DNA of 57,324 nt from Bordetella parapertussis (GTDB taxonomy: Bacteria; Pseudomonadota; Gammaproteobacteria; Burkholderiales; SG8-41): the NCBI GenBank assembly GCA_945901405.1, contig CAMDLH010000017.1, forward strand, positions 1 to 57,324, read 5' to 3'. This document shows, one piece after another, positions 42,259-51,005 of this stretch. How positions within the stretch are numbered: position 1 is the stretch's first letter; the number at the start of each line of letters is the position of its first letter. The notes beneath the pieces are model-generated. The model did no database searches, had not been told where the DNA came from, and saw nothing but the letters and a program-made list of their open reading frames with translations. Made by a program: the position numbers and the translations under genes.

Positions 42259-42357
42259 ACACATTTCGAGTTGTACCATCGTGGGCTGCACGAGCCTTGT
42301 CGACAGCAAGCGTAGTCCGGAAGCTTAACAAGGCGAAGAAGGGCGAGCTGCGCTTTC

Positions 42358-42558
42358 CTCTGGCCAAGGCGATTGTTCAGTGCAAGACACGCGTCATAGA
42401 CATTGACTTGAGTAGCTATTTTGACAACATCAAGCAAGACCGATTGTTGGTGAAGGTGGCAAAGCGAGTGGATGATGCAGACGTGATGCACCTGCTGAAG
42501 ATCATACTGAAAGCCTCCGGCAAACAAGGCGTTCCGCAAGGCGGGGTTCTCACTCCTC
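42358..42558 (+). pseudogene. Fragment of group II intron reverse transcriptase/maturase
   Basis: About 67 codons encode AKAIVQCKTRVIDIDLSSYF, DNIKQDRLLVKVAKRV and GKQGVPQGGVLTPL, which are core RT motifs of LtrA-type maturases. The catalytic YADD box, X domain and flanking intron RNA domains are missing. It is embedded in a longer chimeric frame (42228-42596). This is a dead intron fragment. Confidence 0.75.
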
Positions 42559-42657
42559 TTACGCAAAGACAAACTTCCAATTCGAGCGTGTCGTAACGGG
42601 ATGGCGCGGTACCCTGATACTTGACTTGCGTCTCAAGAGGTAATATTCTTATGACCC

Positions 42658-42987
42658 ATGGTCCGATCCACCAAAGCGAACAAGGCGCGACATCTGAATG
42701 CCGCCTATCGTCTGCTCGAGCGCAACACGGGCTTATCCGAAGCCGCGCACAGCCTATCTCGCGAGTTTGGTCTGTCACGACGCCAAGCCTATCGATATCT
42801 CGAACAAGCGGCCGAACTCGGCCAGCCGGTTCCCGTCGAGGAAGCCTCGATCCCTATCACGCTGAAGCTTCCGCCGAGCACCGTGCGCTTGTTGCGCTCG
42901 TCTGCGTCCAAAAGCGGGCTGACGCTCGGAGAGATCGTTTCACGTGCGCTGACAGCGTTTCTGAGTGCTCTCCGAAGGCATGGCTGA
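42658..42987 (+). CDS. Small helix-turn-helix / ribbon-type protein of a recombinase element
   Basis: 109-residue protein beginning MVRSTKANKARHLNAAYRLL. An N-terminal predicted HTH (FGLSRRQAYRYLEQA) is followed by a C-terminal ITLKLPPSTVRLLRSSASKS that resembles a ribbon-helix-helix arm. It has a plausible role in DNA binding for the serine recombinase downstream. Its stop overlaps the start of the next small ORF by eight bases. Confidence 0.55.
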   Translation: MVRSTKANKARHLNAAYRLLERNTGLSEAAHSLSREFGLSRRQAYRYLEQAAELGQPVPVEEASIPITLKLPPSTVRLLRSSASKSGLTLGEIVSRALTAFLSALRRHG

Positions 42988-43270
42988 CGGCCGGCCAAGA
43001 CGTTTCGCGCTTCAAGTCCATCTGGACTATACATTTGATCGCCTGCGCGCGCCGAAGCTCGCACAGGTCTATGAACTTTTGGTGCCCCTGCAACAGCGTC
43101 CGGTCGGCGCAAGTGTGACGAAGGAGATCGTTCATGAAGATGGCGGTGATTTACGCTCGAGTATCCTCGCAGCAACAGCGCGAGGAACATACGATTGCGA
43201 GCCAGACGGCGGCGTTGATCGAGTTCGCGAAGAGCCACGATCTGGAAGTTCCAAAGGAGTGGGTCTTTGA
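42980..43270 (+). CDS. Small accessory ORF of the recombinase element
   Basis: MADGRPRRFALQVHLDYTFD and KLAQVYELLVPLQQRPVG form a plausible conserved core of about 50 residues. The rest overlaps the recombinase gene by 137 bases in another frame and looks like read-through, so the original stop may have been lost. Function unknown. Confidence 0.45.
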   Translation: MADGRPRRFALQVHLDYTFDRLRAPKLAQVYELLVPLQQRPVGASVTKEIVHEDGGDLRSSILAATARGTYDCEPDGGVDRVREEPRSGSSKGVGL

Positions 43271-43619
43271 AGACGAAGGCTTTAGCGGTGCGACGCTTGA
43301 ACGACCGGGTCTTGAGCGGGTTCGGGACCTTGCTGCAGAAGGTCAGGTTCAAGTCGTGCTCGTCTATGCGCCGGACCGGCTGAGCCGCAAATATGCCTAC
43401 CAAATACTGCTGATCGAAGAGTTCGCTCGCCAAGGGGTGGAGACCATCTTTGTGAAGGCACCATCGTCATCCGGCATTGCATCCCGGTCGGCTTGGCACC
43501 CCCACCGGAGAGCGGCCCGCCACATCCCGGTCGGCCCCAGAGCACCTCAGGCGGTCAAAGTTACCGGAGGGAGGGGAGGACGAGCGTCCTTCCCTACCCC
43601 TATCAGTGTTGGTTGTTGA
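43134..43619 (+). pseudogene. Truncated serine recombinase (resolvase/invertase N-terminal domain)
   Basis: The first 108 or so codons encode the catalytic domain: MKMAVIYARVSS with the nucleophile Ser11, GFSGATLERPG, and APDRLSRKY. After VETIFVKAPSS the sequence departs from the family, and the large DNA-binding and recombinase domains are missing. The remaining frame is derived from other sequence. It is inactive as a recombinase. Confidence 0.75.
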
Positions 43620-43640
43620 CGTGCACGAAATCTGGACGCA
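43460..43640. mobile_element. Unassigned mobile-element debris
   Basis: GC-rich sequence following the recombinase truncation point has blocks such as CATCCCGGTCGGC and GGCGGTCAAAGTTACC that look like ends of insertion sequences, but no transposase is readable. The segment ends just before the amidase stop. Confidence 0.3.
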
Positions 43641-43652
43641 GTACGTCTATTA

Positions 43653-45281
43653 CTATTTCGCAAACCGAAACGTAGACGAAGGCGCATCCATCCGATCGCG
43701 TGGCTTGCGGATGCGCTCCGCCATCGCCAGCGCGTAGGGTGCGGTTTCGAGCAGGATCGCCATTTGGCGGTCGTTCAGCTTGAACCCCGCGCGTTGCGCC
43801 ATGATCTCGGCTAGGGCGCGGGTTTTGGCGTCGGCTTCCGGCTTGGGCTCAAACACTTGCAAATCTACCGCGGGCGCAACCGCGTTCGGGTCCAGCGGCG
43901 GGCGGCGCGTGTGCCAGTCGGTCGCTTGTTGATAGGCGTGGCCGACGGCGAGCAATTGCGCGTCGTTATAGGGCCGCGTGATGATTTGCAGCCCCAGCGG
44001 CAAACCATTTTTGGAAAAGCCGCCGCCCAGCACCAGCGCGGGCGTGCGCGCTGAATTCGACGGCGTGAAGGCGTTCGAGCGCTTCCAGAAATTAACCACG
44101 CGATGGTCCTCGAAGCGTGGCGCGGGGCCGAAGCCCGCCGTGAGCAGCACGTCGTATTTTGCCAGCAGCGGCTGCATGTCGGCGATGTAGCGGCGGTGTT
44201 CGCGCAGCGCCTGAAAATAGTCGCTCGCCTGAAACAGGCACGCCGGCAGCGCGCGCCCAAGAAAATCGCGGCCAAAATCACCGGTGCGCGTCACCAGGTC
44301 GTGCTGGTTGATCGAATAGATTTCGCATTCGCCGATAATCACCTTCACATCAAGGCCGTCCTGCATGGGCCGCGCGCGGCAGTCTTCGAGTGTCGCGCCC
44401 ATCTGCTTGAAGGTCTTGATCGCGTCTTCCATCGCGGCGCGCAGGTCTTCGTGCGCGGGATTGTCTTCTTCCCAGTAGTGGCGCAGCACGCCGACTTTCA
44501 GTCCCTTGGCGGCAAATGATTTCAACGCCGCGCGGTAATCGGGAATCGGCTGCTCGGTGCTGCCTGAATCTTTAGCGTCATACCCCGCGAGTGCTTGCAG
44601 CAGGATCGCGCAGTCCTCGGCCGTGCGCGCCATCGGGCCGCAATGATCGAAGGTGAACGAATTCGGAATCACGCCCGCGCGGCTCACCAGCCCATAGGTC
44701 GGCATCAGCCCGGTGATGCCGCAGTGCGACGCCGGGCCGCGTATCGAGCCGCCGGTGTCGGAGCCAAGCGCGGCAGGTGTCAGCCCCGCGGCAAGTGCCG
44801 CGCCCGAGCCGCTTGACGAGCCGCCGGTGAAATGCGCAAGATTCCACGGGTTGCGCGCGGGCGGCCACGGCAGATCGAACGATGGGCCGCCATGCGCGAA
44901 TTCATGTGTCTGCAATTTCCCCAGCAGAATCGCGCCGGCGTCGAGCAGCTTTTGCGCGGTGGTGGCGTTATCACGCGGGACGTTGTCGATGCAAACCTTC
45001 GAGCCTCCCGATGTGAGTATGCCTTTGGTGTTGTAGATATCCTTCAGCGCGAAGGGTATGCCGTGCAGCGGGCCGCGATAGTTGCCGCGCGCGATGTCCT
45101 GTTCGGCCTGCTTCGCCTGCGCGCGGGCAAGATCGGCGGTGATGGTGATGAAGGCCGATAGTTGCGGCTGATACGCCTCGATGCGTTTTAACAAGGCATC
45201 GGCTAATTCAATCGGAGAGAGTTTTTTCGTGCGGACAAGCTCCGCAGTCTCGGCGATGGTGAGGTAATGTAAGTCGGTCAT
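43653..45281 (-). CDS. Amidase-signature family hydrolase
   Basis: Amidase of 542 residues. The triad is Lys80 in GIPFALKD, Ser155 in GGSSSGSG and Ser179 in DTGGSIRGP. The C-terminus MDAPSSTFRFAK is near-canonical, so the gene is intact although it ends at the edge of the mobile-element graveyard. A Bug gene follows upstream after 92 bases that hold a hairpin repeat. It is longer than the amidase at 38795-40075 and belongs to a different subgroup. Confidence 0.9.
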   Translation of the reverse strand: MTDLHYLTIAETAELVRTKKLSPIELADALLKRIEAYQPQLSAFITITADLARAQAKQAEQDIARGNYRGPLHGIPFALKDIYNTKGILTSGGSKVCIDNVPRDNATTAQKLLDAGAILLGKLQTHEFAHGGPSFDLPWPPARNPWNLAHFTGGSSSGSGAALAAGLTPAALGSDTGGSIRGPASHCGITGLMPTYGLVSRAGVIPNSFTFDHCGPMARTAEDCAILLQALAGYDAKDSGSTEQPIPDYRAALKSFAAKGLKVGVLRHYWEEDNPAHEDLRAAMEDAIKTFKQMGATLEDCRARPMQDGLDVKVIIGECEIYSINQHDLVTRTGDFGRDFLGRALPACLFQASDYFQALREHRRYIADMQPLLAKYDVLLTAGFGPAPRFEDHRVVNFWKRSNAFTPSNSARTPALVLGGGFSKNGLPLGLQIITRPYNDAQLLAVGHAYQQATDWHTRRPPLDPNAVAPAVDLQVFEPKPEADAKTRALAEIMAQRAGFKLNDRQMAILLETAPYALAMAERIRKPRDRMDAPSSTFRFAK

Positions 45282-45296
45282 AACGCTCCCAGATGT

Positions 45297-45356
45297 CCGT
45301 AGGATGGGTGAAACCCATCACAAAGATTGATCACAAACGACGGGTTTCATCCATCG
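45297..45356. repeat. CGTAGGATGGGT inverted repeat
   Basis: Left arm GTAGGATGGGTGAAACCCATC and right arm GACGGGTTTCATCCATCGC form an imperfect inverted repeat, and the left arm is itself palindromic (GATGGGT/ACCCATC). It lies between the Bug and amidase genes. The family is widespread in environmental genomes (from memory). Confidence 0.65.
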
Positions 45357-45373
45357 CAAAGGCCACGCGCCGA

Positions 45374-46354
45374 TCACCTTCCCGGCGCCAGCAAGCCAAG
45401 GTTCGCCAGTATCGTGCGCGTCTGTTCTTCTTCAACCGCAAGCTGTTTGGTGAATGCCGCACTCAACAGATAGTTCGGATTCCAGAATTGTTTTTCGGTT
45501 TCCTTCAGCCACTCCGGCGTCTTTGCGAGTTTCTCGAACGTCGCGTCCCAGTAGGCGACCTCGGCGGGCTTCATGTTTTTTACGCCCATGAAGCCACGCC
45601 AGGTGTAGAACACGGCGTCGCTGCCTTGCTCCTTGAGTGTAGGCAGTTCCGCCAGCACGCCGGTCTGGCGCTGCGCGGCGGAGATGCCGAGGATGCGCGC
45701 GCGGCCCTCTTTGTGCAGGGCATACATACTGCGCGGGCTGGCTACGTAGACATCGATGTGGCCGCCCAGCATCGCGGTCAACGCCGGGCCGCCGCCCGGA
45801 TAGATCACGGTTTTCACCTTGCCCGGATCGATGCCTATCGATTTGAGATACATGCTCATCACGATGTGATTGTGATTGCCGCGCGCGGTGGCGAACGCCC
45901 AACTGAGTGATTGCGGGTCTTGCTTCATGCGCGCCGTGAGATCGGCCAGCGTCTTGATCGGTGAATCGCCGCGCACGGTGATCACCACGAATTCACGCGC
46001 GATAATGTTTAACGGCGTGAAGTGCGTGTAAGTGAGCGGCGAGGTGCCCATCAGCCGGTTACCGACCAGCGCCGGCGAAATCGTTGCGATGTAATGCGCG
46101 TCGCCGGCGTGCTGGTTCAGATAAGCCCAGCCGATGGTGTTGGCCGCGCCCGGTTTATTCACCACGGCCGAGTTCGCCACCAGCCCCGTGCCCTGGAAAA
46201 TATTCTGCACCACGCGCGCCATTACATCGGGCGAGCCGCCGGGCGCGGAGCCAACGACAAGCTCGACGGTCTTGCTGGGCTTCCACGCCTGCGCGTGCGC
46301 AATGGCGGCGGCGCAGGTCAATATCAAGATGGCCAAGTATCGGAACAATTGCAT
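45374..46354 (-). CDS. Bug/TctC-family binding protein, DAH subtype
   Basis: Secreted binding protein of 326 residues with signal peptide ending AIAHAQA. It has VGSAPGGSPDVMARVV as ligand loop and NQHAGDAHYIATIS in place of the DGYT block, like the protein at 4305-5297. The C-terminal TWRGFMGVKNMKPAEVAYWD is also shared between the two. It is upstream of an amidase gene on the same strand, so its ligand may be an amide or its acid product. Confidence 0.92.
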   Translation of the reverse strand: MQLFRYLAILILTCAAAIAHAQAWKPSKTVELVVGSAPGGSPDVMARVVQNIFQGTGLVANSAVVNKPGAANTIGWAYLNQHAGDAHYIATISPALVGNRLMGTSPLTYTHFTPLNIIAREFVVITVRGDSPIKTLADLTARMKQDPQSLSWAFATARGNHNHIVMSMYLKSIGIDPGKVKTVIYPGGGPALTAMLGGHIDVYVASPRSMYALHKEGRARILGISAAQRQTGVLAELPTLKEQGSDAVFYTWRGFMGVKNMKPAEVAYWDATFEKLAKTPEWLKETEKQFWNPNYLLSAAFTKQLAVEEEQTRTILANLGLLAPGR

Positions 46355-46509
46355 GGGTTTCTCCCCGGTTGCTATTCTATTCTGCGGCCCTCATCGTAGC
46401 GCCGATTGCCGCTGGTGTCACGAAGAGCGGCTGCCTTTTATTGACGCCCCCGCGCAGGCTCACTAAGCTACATCACTTAACACTCAACACTCAAAACTGA
46501 TCAAACCCC

Positions 46510-47628
46510 ATGCCCTACTACACCCCCGCCCAACCGGGCATGCCGCTCGCCGATGTCGATACGCCCGCGCTGATACTCGACCTTGATGCGTTCGAGCACA
46601 ATTTAAAACTACTGAACGACTCGCTCGCCGGGCGCAACGTGAAGGTGCGCCCGCACGCCAAGAGCAACAAGTGCCCGCAGATCGCGTTGCGCCAGATCGC
46701 GCTGGGCGCGGTGGGGGTGTGCTGCCAGAAGGTGAGCGAGGCGGAGGCGATGGTCGATGGCGGCGTGAACGACGTGTTGATCGCGAATGAGGTGGTGGGC
46801 GCGGCGAAAATAAAACGCCTTGTGGCGCTGGCGAAGCGCGCCAAGATCGCGGTGTGCGCGGATCACGCGGACAACGTGGCCGCGCTTGACACCGCCGCGC
46901 GCGAGGCGGGCATACGGCTCGATGTACTGGTGGAGGTTAACGTCGGCGCCAACCGTTGCGGCGTCGAGCCGGGCGAGCCTGCGTTCAATCTGGCGAAGCA
47001 GATTCATGGCTGCAAGAATCTCAGGTTCGCCGGCTTGCAGGCGTATCAGGGCGGCGCGCAGCACATGCGCAAGACCGAAGATCGCCGCGCGGCGATTGAA
47101 GCCGCGTGTGAAAAAGTCAAATGCACAACCGCGCTGCTCGCGGCGGCAGGCATCCCATGTGAGCGCGTCACTGGTGCGGGCACCGGCACATATCAATTCG
47201 AGGCGGCGAGCAGCGTGTATCACGAGTTGCAAACCGGTTCGTATGTATTCATGGACGCCGATTACGCGAAGAATGACTGGACCGAAAGCGGCATTCCGCG
47301 CTTCGAGCACAGCTTGTTCGTGTGGGCGACGGTGATGAGTTGCCCCACGAGTGATCGCGCGATAGTCGATGCGGGTCTGAAGGCATCGAGTGTCGATTCA
47401 GGCATGCCGCGCGTGTTCGATACGCCGGGCGTGGAATACATCAAGGCTTCTGACGAACACGGCGTGTTGAAACTATCCGATGGCGTGAAGCTGCCGCTGG
47501 GCCACAAACTCAAACTCGTGCCGGGGCATTGCGATCCGACGGTGAATCTCTACGATCACTTTGTGTGCGTGCGCAAGGGCGTGGTCGAGGCGCTGTGGCC
47601 GATTGCCGCGCGCGGCGCCGTGCTCTGA
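46510..47628 (+). CDS. DSD1-family PLP-dependent enzyme (D-threonine aldolase/D-serine dehydratase-like)
   Basis: Fold-type III PLP enzyme of 372 residues with an alanine-racemase N-terminal barrel. PLP-binding Lys51 is in RPHAKSNK, and GAGTGTYQFE binds the phosphate. The C-terminal metal site appears as GHCDPTVNLYDH (His340/Cys341). These are features of D-serine dehydratase and D-threonine aldolase relatives that act on D-3-hydroxyamino acids. It heads a plus-strand run and is two bases from the MmgE/PrpD gene. Confidence 0.88.
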   Translation: MPYYTPAQPGMPLADVDTPALILDLDAFEHNLKLLNDSLAGRNVKVRPHAKSNKCPQIALRQIALGAVGVCCQKVSEAEAMVDGGVNDVLIANEVVGAAKIKRLVALAKRAKIAVCADHADNVAALDTAAREAGIRLDVLVEVNVGANRCGVEPGEPAFNLAKQIHGCKNLRFAGLQAYQGGAQHMRKTEDRRAAIEAACEKVKCTTALLAAAGIPCERVTGAGTGTYQFEAASSVYHELQTGSYVFMDADYAKNDWTESGIPRFEHSLFVWATVMSCPTSDRAIVDAGLKASSVDSGMPRVFDTPGVEYIKASDEHGVLKLSDGVKLPLGHKLKLVPGHCDPTVNLYDHFVCVRKGVVEALWPIAARGAVL

Positions 47629-47630
47629 GC

Positions 47631-49019
47631 ATGAATACATCGCCCGATCCATTGCAGTTGCTGGGCCGCGCCGCCGCCGGCTTGCGGCTCGACACGTTGC
47701 CCGCGGAAGTACTCCAGCGCGCCAAGCAACGCGTGCTCGACACCGTGGGTTGTCTGGTCGCCGGATATAACGCCGAGCTTTCGGATGCGATACGTTCGTA
47801 CGTGCTGTCGCAGGGCGGCAAACCCGAGGCATCGTTGCTGCCGGGCGGGCAAAAAACCACCGCCGGTTTGGCAGGGCTTGCGCACGCCACGTACATCTAC
47901 GGTCTCGAACTCGCCGATGCCGCGCCGCGCGGTACGGTGCATCCGGGCTGCGAAATTATTTCCATTGCGCTCGCGGTGGCCGAGCGTGACGGACTAAGTG
48001 GTGCGGACATTCTGCCTGCCGTGGTTGCAGGGTATGAGACCGAAATCCGCTTTGGCCGCGCCGTGCATCCGCATGCGTTCTACAAGGGCTGGTCCACCAT
48101 CGGCTTGTTCGGCGCGATAGGCCCTGCTGTAACCGCAGGCCACCTGTTGAAGCTGGGTGCCGCGGGTTTGCAAAACACATTGGGCACGGTGCTGAGTCTG
48201 TTGCCTGCCGCGACGGGCCGTGTGAGTCAGGGCGGCAATGTAAAGTGGCTGGTGGGCGGGCACGCATGCGCGACGGGTTTGCTTGCGGCGGAAATGGCGT
48301 CACGCGGCGTCAAGGGTAACAGCGAAACCGTGGGCATCTGGCTGCCGGTGATTTCCGAACAAAATCATCCCGAGCGCTTGATCGAAGGCATCGCGCCCGA
48401 CGGCACGTTCACGCAGTGGGAGTTATTGAGCGGCTTGCTTACCAAGTATTACGCGACGGTGGGGCCGATCGCGGCACCCTTGGATGCGGCCTTTAGTTTG
48501 ATTCAACGGCACGACATCCGCGCCGAGGACGTGGTCGAGATACACGCGGATTGCACCAAGCGCACGGCGATTTTCAACAAGGCGCATCCGGTGTCGGATC
48601 ACACCGCGCGCGGCAGTCTGCCGTACTGCATCGCGGTCGCCATCTGCACGCGCGATGCGGCGCTATTGCTGGGGCCGGCCTATCAGCCCGAGATGTTGCG
48701 CAACGCGGAATTCAACGCGATGGCGGATCGTGTGCGTATCACGCAGAACGACGACTACGAAAGCCAATATCCCGCGCGCAGCCTGTGCCGGGTGACGATA
48801 CGCTTGCGCAGCGGCGCCACGCACAGCCTCGAGGTTGACCGCACGGAGATCGCGCGTTACCTCAAGCCCACCGACGCGGATATCGAGGGCAAATTTCGCT
48901 TGATCGCAACACCGGTACTGGGGCAGGCGCAGGCGGATAAGGTCGTAAGTCTGGTGAATAAATTTGAAACACTCGGCGATGTGGGTGAGCTCATGCAGGC
49001 GTTGCGGCCCGCGCGTTGA
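47631..49019 (+). CDS. MmgE/PrpD-family dehydratase
   Basis: Member of the 2-methylcitrate dehydratase (PrpD)/MmgE family, 462 residues, probable hydro-lyase or isomerase acting on a tricarboxylic or dicarboxylic acid. The family blocks are RAKQRVLDTVGC, ATYIYGLELADA, HPGCEIISIALAVAERDGLSG and a C-terminal GAAH-like helical region. I choose ATG 47631 immediately after the PLP-enzyme gene; the frame is open into that gene but not coding. It overlaps or abuts the next Bug gene. Confidence 0.88.
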   Translation: MNTSPDPLQLLGRAAAGLRLDTLPAEVLQRAKQRVLDTVGCLVAGYNAELSDAIRSYVLSQGGKPEASLLPGGQKTTAGLAGLAHATYIYGLELADAAPRGTVHPGCEIISIALAVAERDGLSGADILPAVVAGYETEIRFGRAVHPHAFYKGWSTIGLFGAIGPAVTAGHLLKLGAAGLQNTLGTVLSLLPAATGRVSQGGNVKWLVGGHACATGLLAAEMASRGVKGNSETVGIWLPVISEQNHPERLIEGIAPDGTFTQWELLSGLLTKYYATVGPIAAPLDAAFSLIQRHDIRAEDVVEIHADCTKRTAIFNKAHPVSDHTARGSLPYCIAVAICTRDAALLLGPAYQPEMLRNAEFNAMADRVRITQNDDYESQYPARSLCRVTIRLRSGATHSLEVDRTEIARYLKPTDADIEGKFRLIATPVLGQAQADKVVSLVNKFETLGDVGELMQALRPAR

Positions 49020-49027
49020 TTGAACGC

Positions 49028-50017
49028 ATGCTTTTTCGCAAGTACATCTTCGCGTTGATGCTGCGTGTGGTTTGCGCTTTATCGGCATGCGGCGCGGCAT
49101 TCGCGGCCAGCGCGCAATATCCGAATAAACCCATACGCATGCTCGCCCCCGAGCCGGGCGGCGGCAACGAAATCGCCGGCCGCACCATCGCGCAGGCGAT
49201 CTCCGAGGGCCTCGGCCAAAACGTGGTGATCGAAAATCGTGGCGGTGCCAGTGGGGCCATCGCGGGCGAGATCGTCGCGCGCGCCGCGCCCGATGGTTAC
49301 ACCGTGCTCTACTACGGCAGCACGATCTGGCTGTTGCCTTATTTGCGCAGCCAAGTGCCGTTCGAGGCGCTGCGGGATTTTGCGCCGATATCGCTGGCGA
49401 CACGCGCGCCGTTTTTTCTGTTCATGAATCCCTCGGTGCAGGCGTCGAACCTGAAGGAGCTCATCGCGCTGGCGAAAGCATATCCCGGCAAGCTGAATTA
49501 CGGCTCCGCCGGCTCGGGCGCTGCGACGCATCTATCGGCGGAACTCTTCAAGATTGTCGCGGGTGTTAACCTCACGCGCATTGCATACAAGGGCGCGAAC
49601 CTTGCCACCACCGCGCTGGTCAGCGGTGAGGTGCAGGTGATGTTCGTATCGGGTGTGGTGGGGCTCACGCACGTAAACGCGGGCCGGTTGAAAGCGCTCG
49701 CCATCGCGGCCGCGCAACCGTCGCCGCTCGCGCCCGATGTGCCGACGATGGCCGCCGCGGGCCTGCCGGGCTACGAGGCCGCATCAATGTCGGGTATGTT
49801 CGCGCCGGCGAAAACGCCGCGCGCAATCGTGAGGTTGTTGAACGAAAAAATTGTGCAGGCGTTGAATCGCGATGACGTGAGACAACGTTTTGCCCAAGCG
49901 GGCACCGATGCGGTCGGCAGCACGCCCGAAGAATTTGCCGTCATCATTCGCGCCGACATGTTGAAGTGGAGCAAGGTGATCAAAGAGGCCGGCATCCATG
50001 AAGAAAAAGGCCGATAG
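49028..50017 (+). CDS. Bug/TctC-family periplasmic binding protein
   Basis: Secreted binding protein of 329 residues with a signal ending GAAFAASA. Motifs are YPNKPIRMLAPEPGGGNEI, QNVVIENRGGASGAIA and AAPDGYT. Start ATG 49028 lies nine bases after the MmgE stop; a TTG at 49016 that overlaps the stop adds four residues. Part of the DSD1-MmgE-Bug-reductase-TAXI run. Confidence 0.92.
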   Translation: MLFRKYIFALMLRVVCALSACGAAFAASAQYPNKPIRMLAPEPGGGNEIAGRTIAQAISEGLGQNVVIENRGGASGAIAGEIVARAAPDGYTVLYYGSTIWLLPYLRSQVPFEALRDFAPISLATRAPFFLFMNPSVQASNLKELIALAKAYPGKLNYGSAGSGAATHLSAELFKIVAGVNLTRIAYKGANLATTALVSGEVQVMFVSGVVGLTHVNAGRLKALAIAAAQPSPLAPDVPTMAAAGLPGYEAASMSGMFAPAKTPRAIVRLLNEKIVQALNRDDVRQRFAQAGTDAVGSTPEEFAVIIRADMLKWSKVIKEAGIHEEKGR

Positions 50018-50025
50018 AAGAAAGT

Positions 50026-50046
50026 CATTTAAAAACAAATACTTAT
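50026..50046 (-). repeat. AT-rich dispersed motif, copy upstream of reductase gene
   Basis: Minus-strand CATAAGTATTTGTTTTTAAAT lies 12 bases upstream of ATG 50059, in the gap after the Bug gene. It is inverted relative to the direction of the following gene, unlike the copies at 7691 and 10071. Confidence 0.75.
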
Positions 50047-50058
50047 GGGATTAATTCC

Positions 50059-50970
50059 ATGACCGTTTTACGTAAAGTCGGATTCATCGGCATCGGCAAC
50101 ATGGGCACGCCCATGGCAAGTCAAATCGTCAAAGCGGGATTTGATCTCACGGTGTACGACGTCAATCCCGAAGCCTCCGAGAAATTCGTTGCGCAATTTG
50201 GCGGGCGCGTGGCGGCAAGCCTTGCCGATCTTGGGGGCGGCGTTGACGCCGTGATCACCATGCTGCCGAACGACAAAGTGGTGCGTGATGTCATGCTGCG
50301 CGCGGATGGTGTTTGCAGCACGCTCGCCGAGGGCGGCATCGTGCTCGACATGAGCACGTCCGACCCGATGGGCACGCGCGCGCTGGCCGAAGCGCTCGCG
50401 CCGCGCGGCATCACGGTGGTGGATGCGCCGGTGATGGGCGGCGTGGTGTTCGCCAAAGACGCCACGCTCGACATCATGGTGGCGGGCGATGCGGCTGCCA
50501 TCGAGCGCGTGACGCCGTTGCTCAAGGTGATGGGGCGAAGTCTTATCCACTGCGGCGCGGCGGGCAACGCGCATGCACTGAAAGCGATGGGCAATTACAT
50601 CAACGCCTGCGCCATGATCAACGTGGTCGAGGCCATGACCATCGGTAAAAAATTCGGCCTCGATGCAAAATTCATGGCCGACGCTCTGCTGCCGATGGTC
50701 AATGGCCGCCAGCATCCGCTGGAGAAAAAAGTCATCCCGCAGATCATGACGCGCAAGTTCAGCACCGGCATGGCGATGGGCTTCATCACCAAGGATCTGA
50801 AAATCGCCGTCGATACCGCGAAATCGCTGGGCGCCTACGCGCCGCTTGCCGAGTGCACGCACGCACTGTGGGCCGAGGCGGTTGAGCGGCTCGGCGCGCA
50901 ACTCGATCAGACCGAAGTTGCCAAGCTGTGGGAGCAAAAAACCGGCGTGACGCTGAACGTGAAAGACTAA
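50059..50970 (+). CDS. 3-hydroxyisobutyrate dehydrogenase-family NAD(P) reductase
   Basis: Beta-hydroxyacid dehydrogenase of 303 residues. The Rossmann motif GIGNMG (11-16), the substrate motif DMSTSDPMGTRALAEAL (about 98-114) and catalytic Lys175 in ALKAMGNYIN are present. Family members oxidise or reduce 3-hydroxyisobutyrate, tartronate semialdehyde or related acids. It follows a Bug gene by 41 bases and precedes the TAXI binding protein by 35 bases. A precise substrate is not evident. Confidence 0.9.
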   Translation: MTVLRKVGFIGIGNMGTPMASQIVKAGFDLTVYDVNPEASEKFVAQFGGRVAASLADLGGGVDAVITMLPNDKVVRDVMLRADGVCSTLAEGGIVLDMSTSDPMGTRALAEALAPRGITVVDAPVMGGVVFAKDATLDIMVAGDAAAIERVTPLLKVMGRSLIHCGAAGNAHALKAMGNYINACAMINVVEAMTIGKKFGLDAKFMADALLPMVNGRQHPLEKKVIPQIMTRKFSTGMAMGFITKDLKIAVDTAKSLGAYAPLAECTHALWAEAVERLGAQLDQTEVAKLWEQKTGVTLNVKD

Positions 50971-51005
50971 CCACGATTACCACGATCAACTCAGGAGCAA
51001 GTTTC

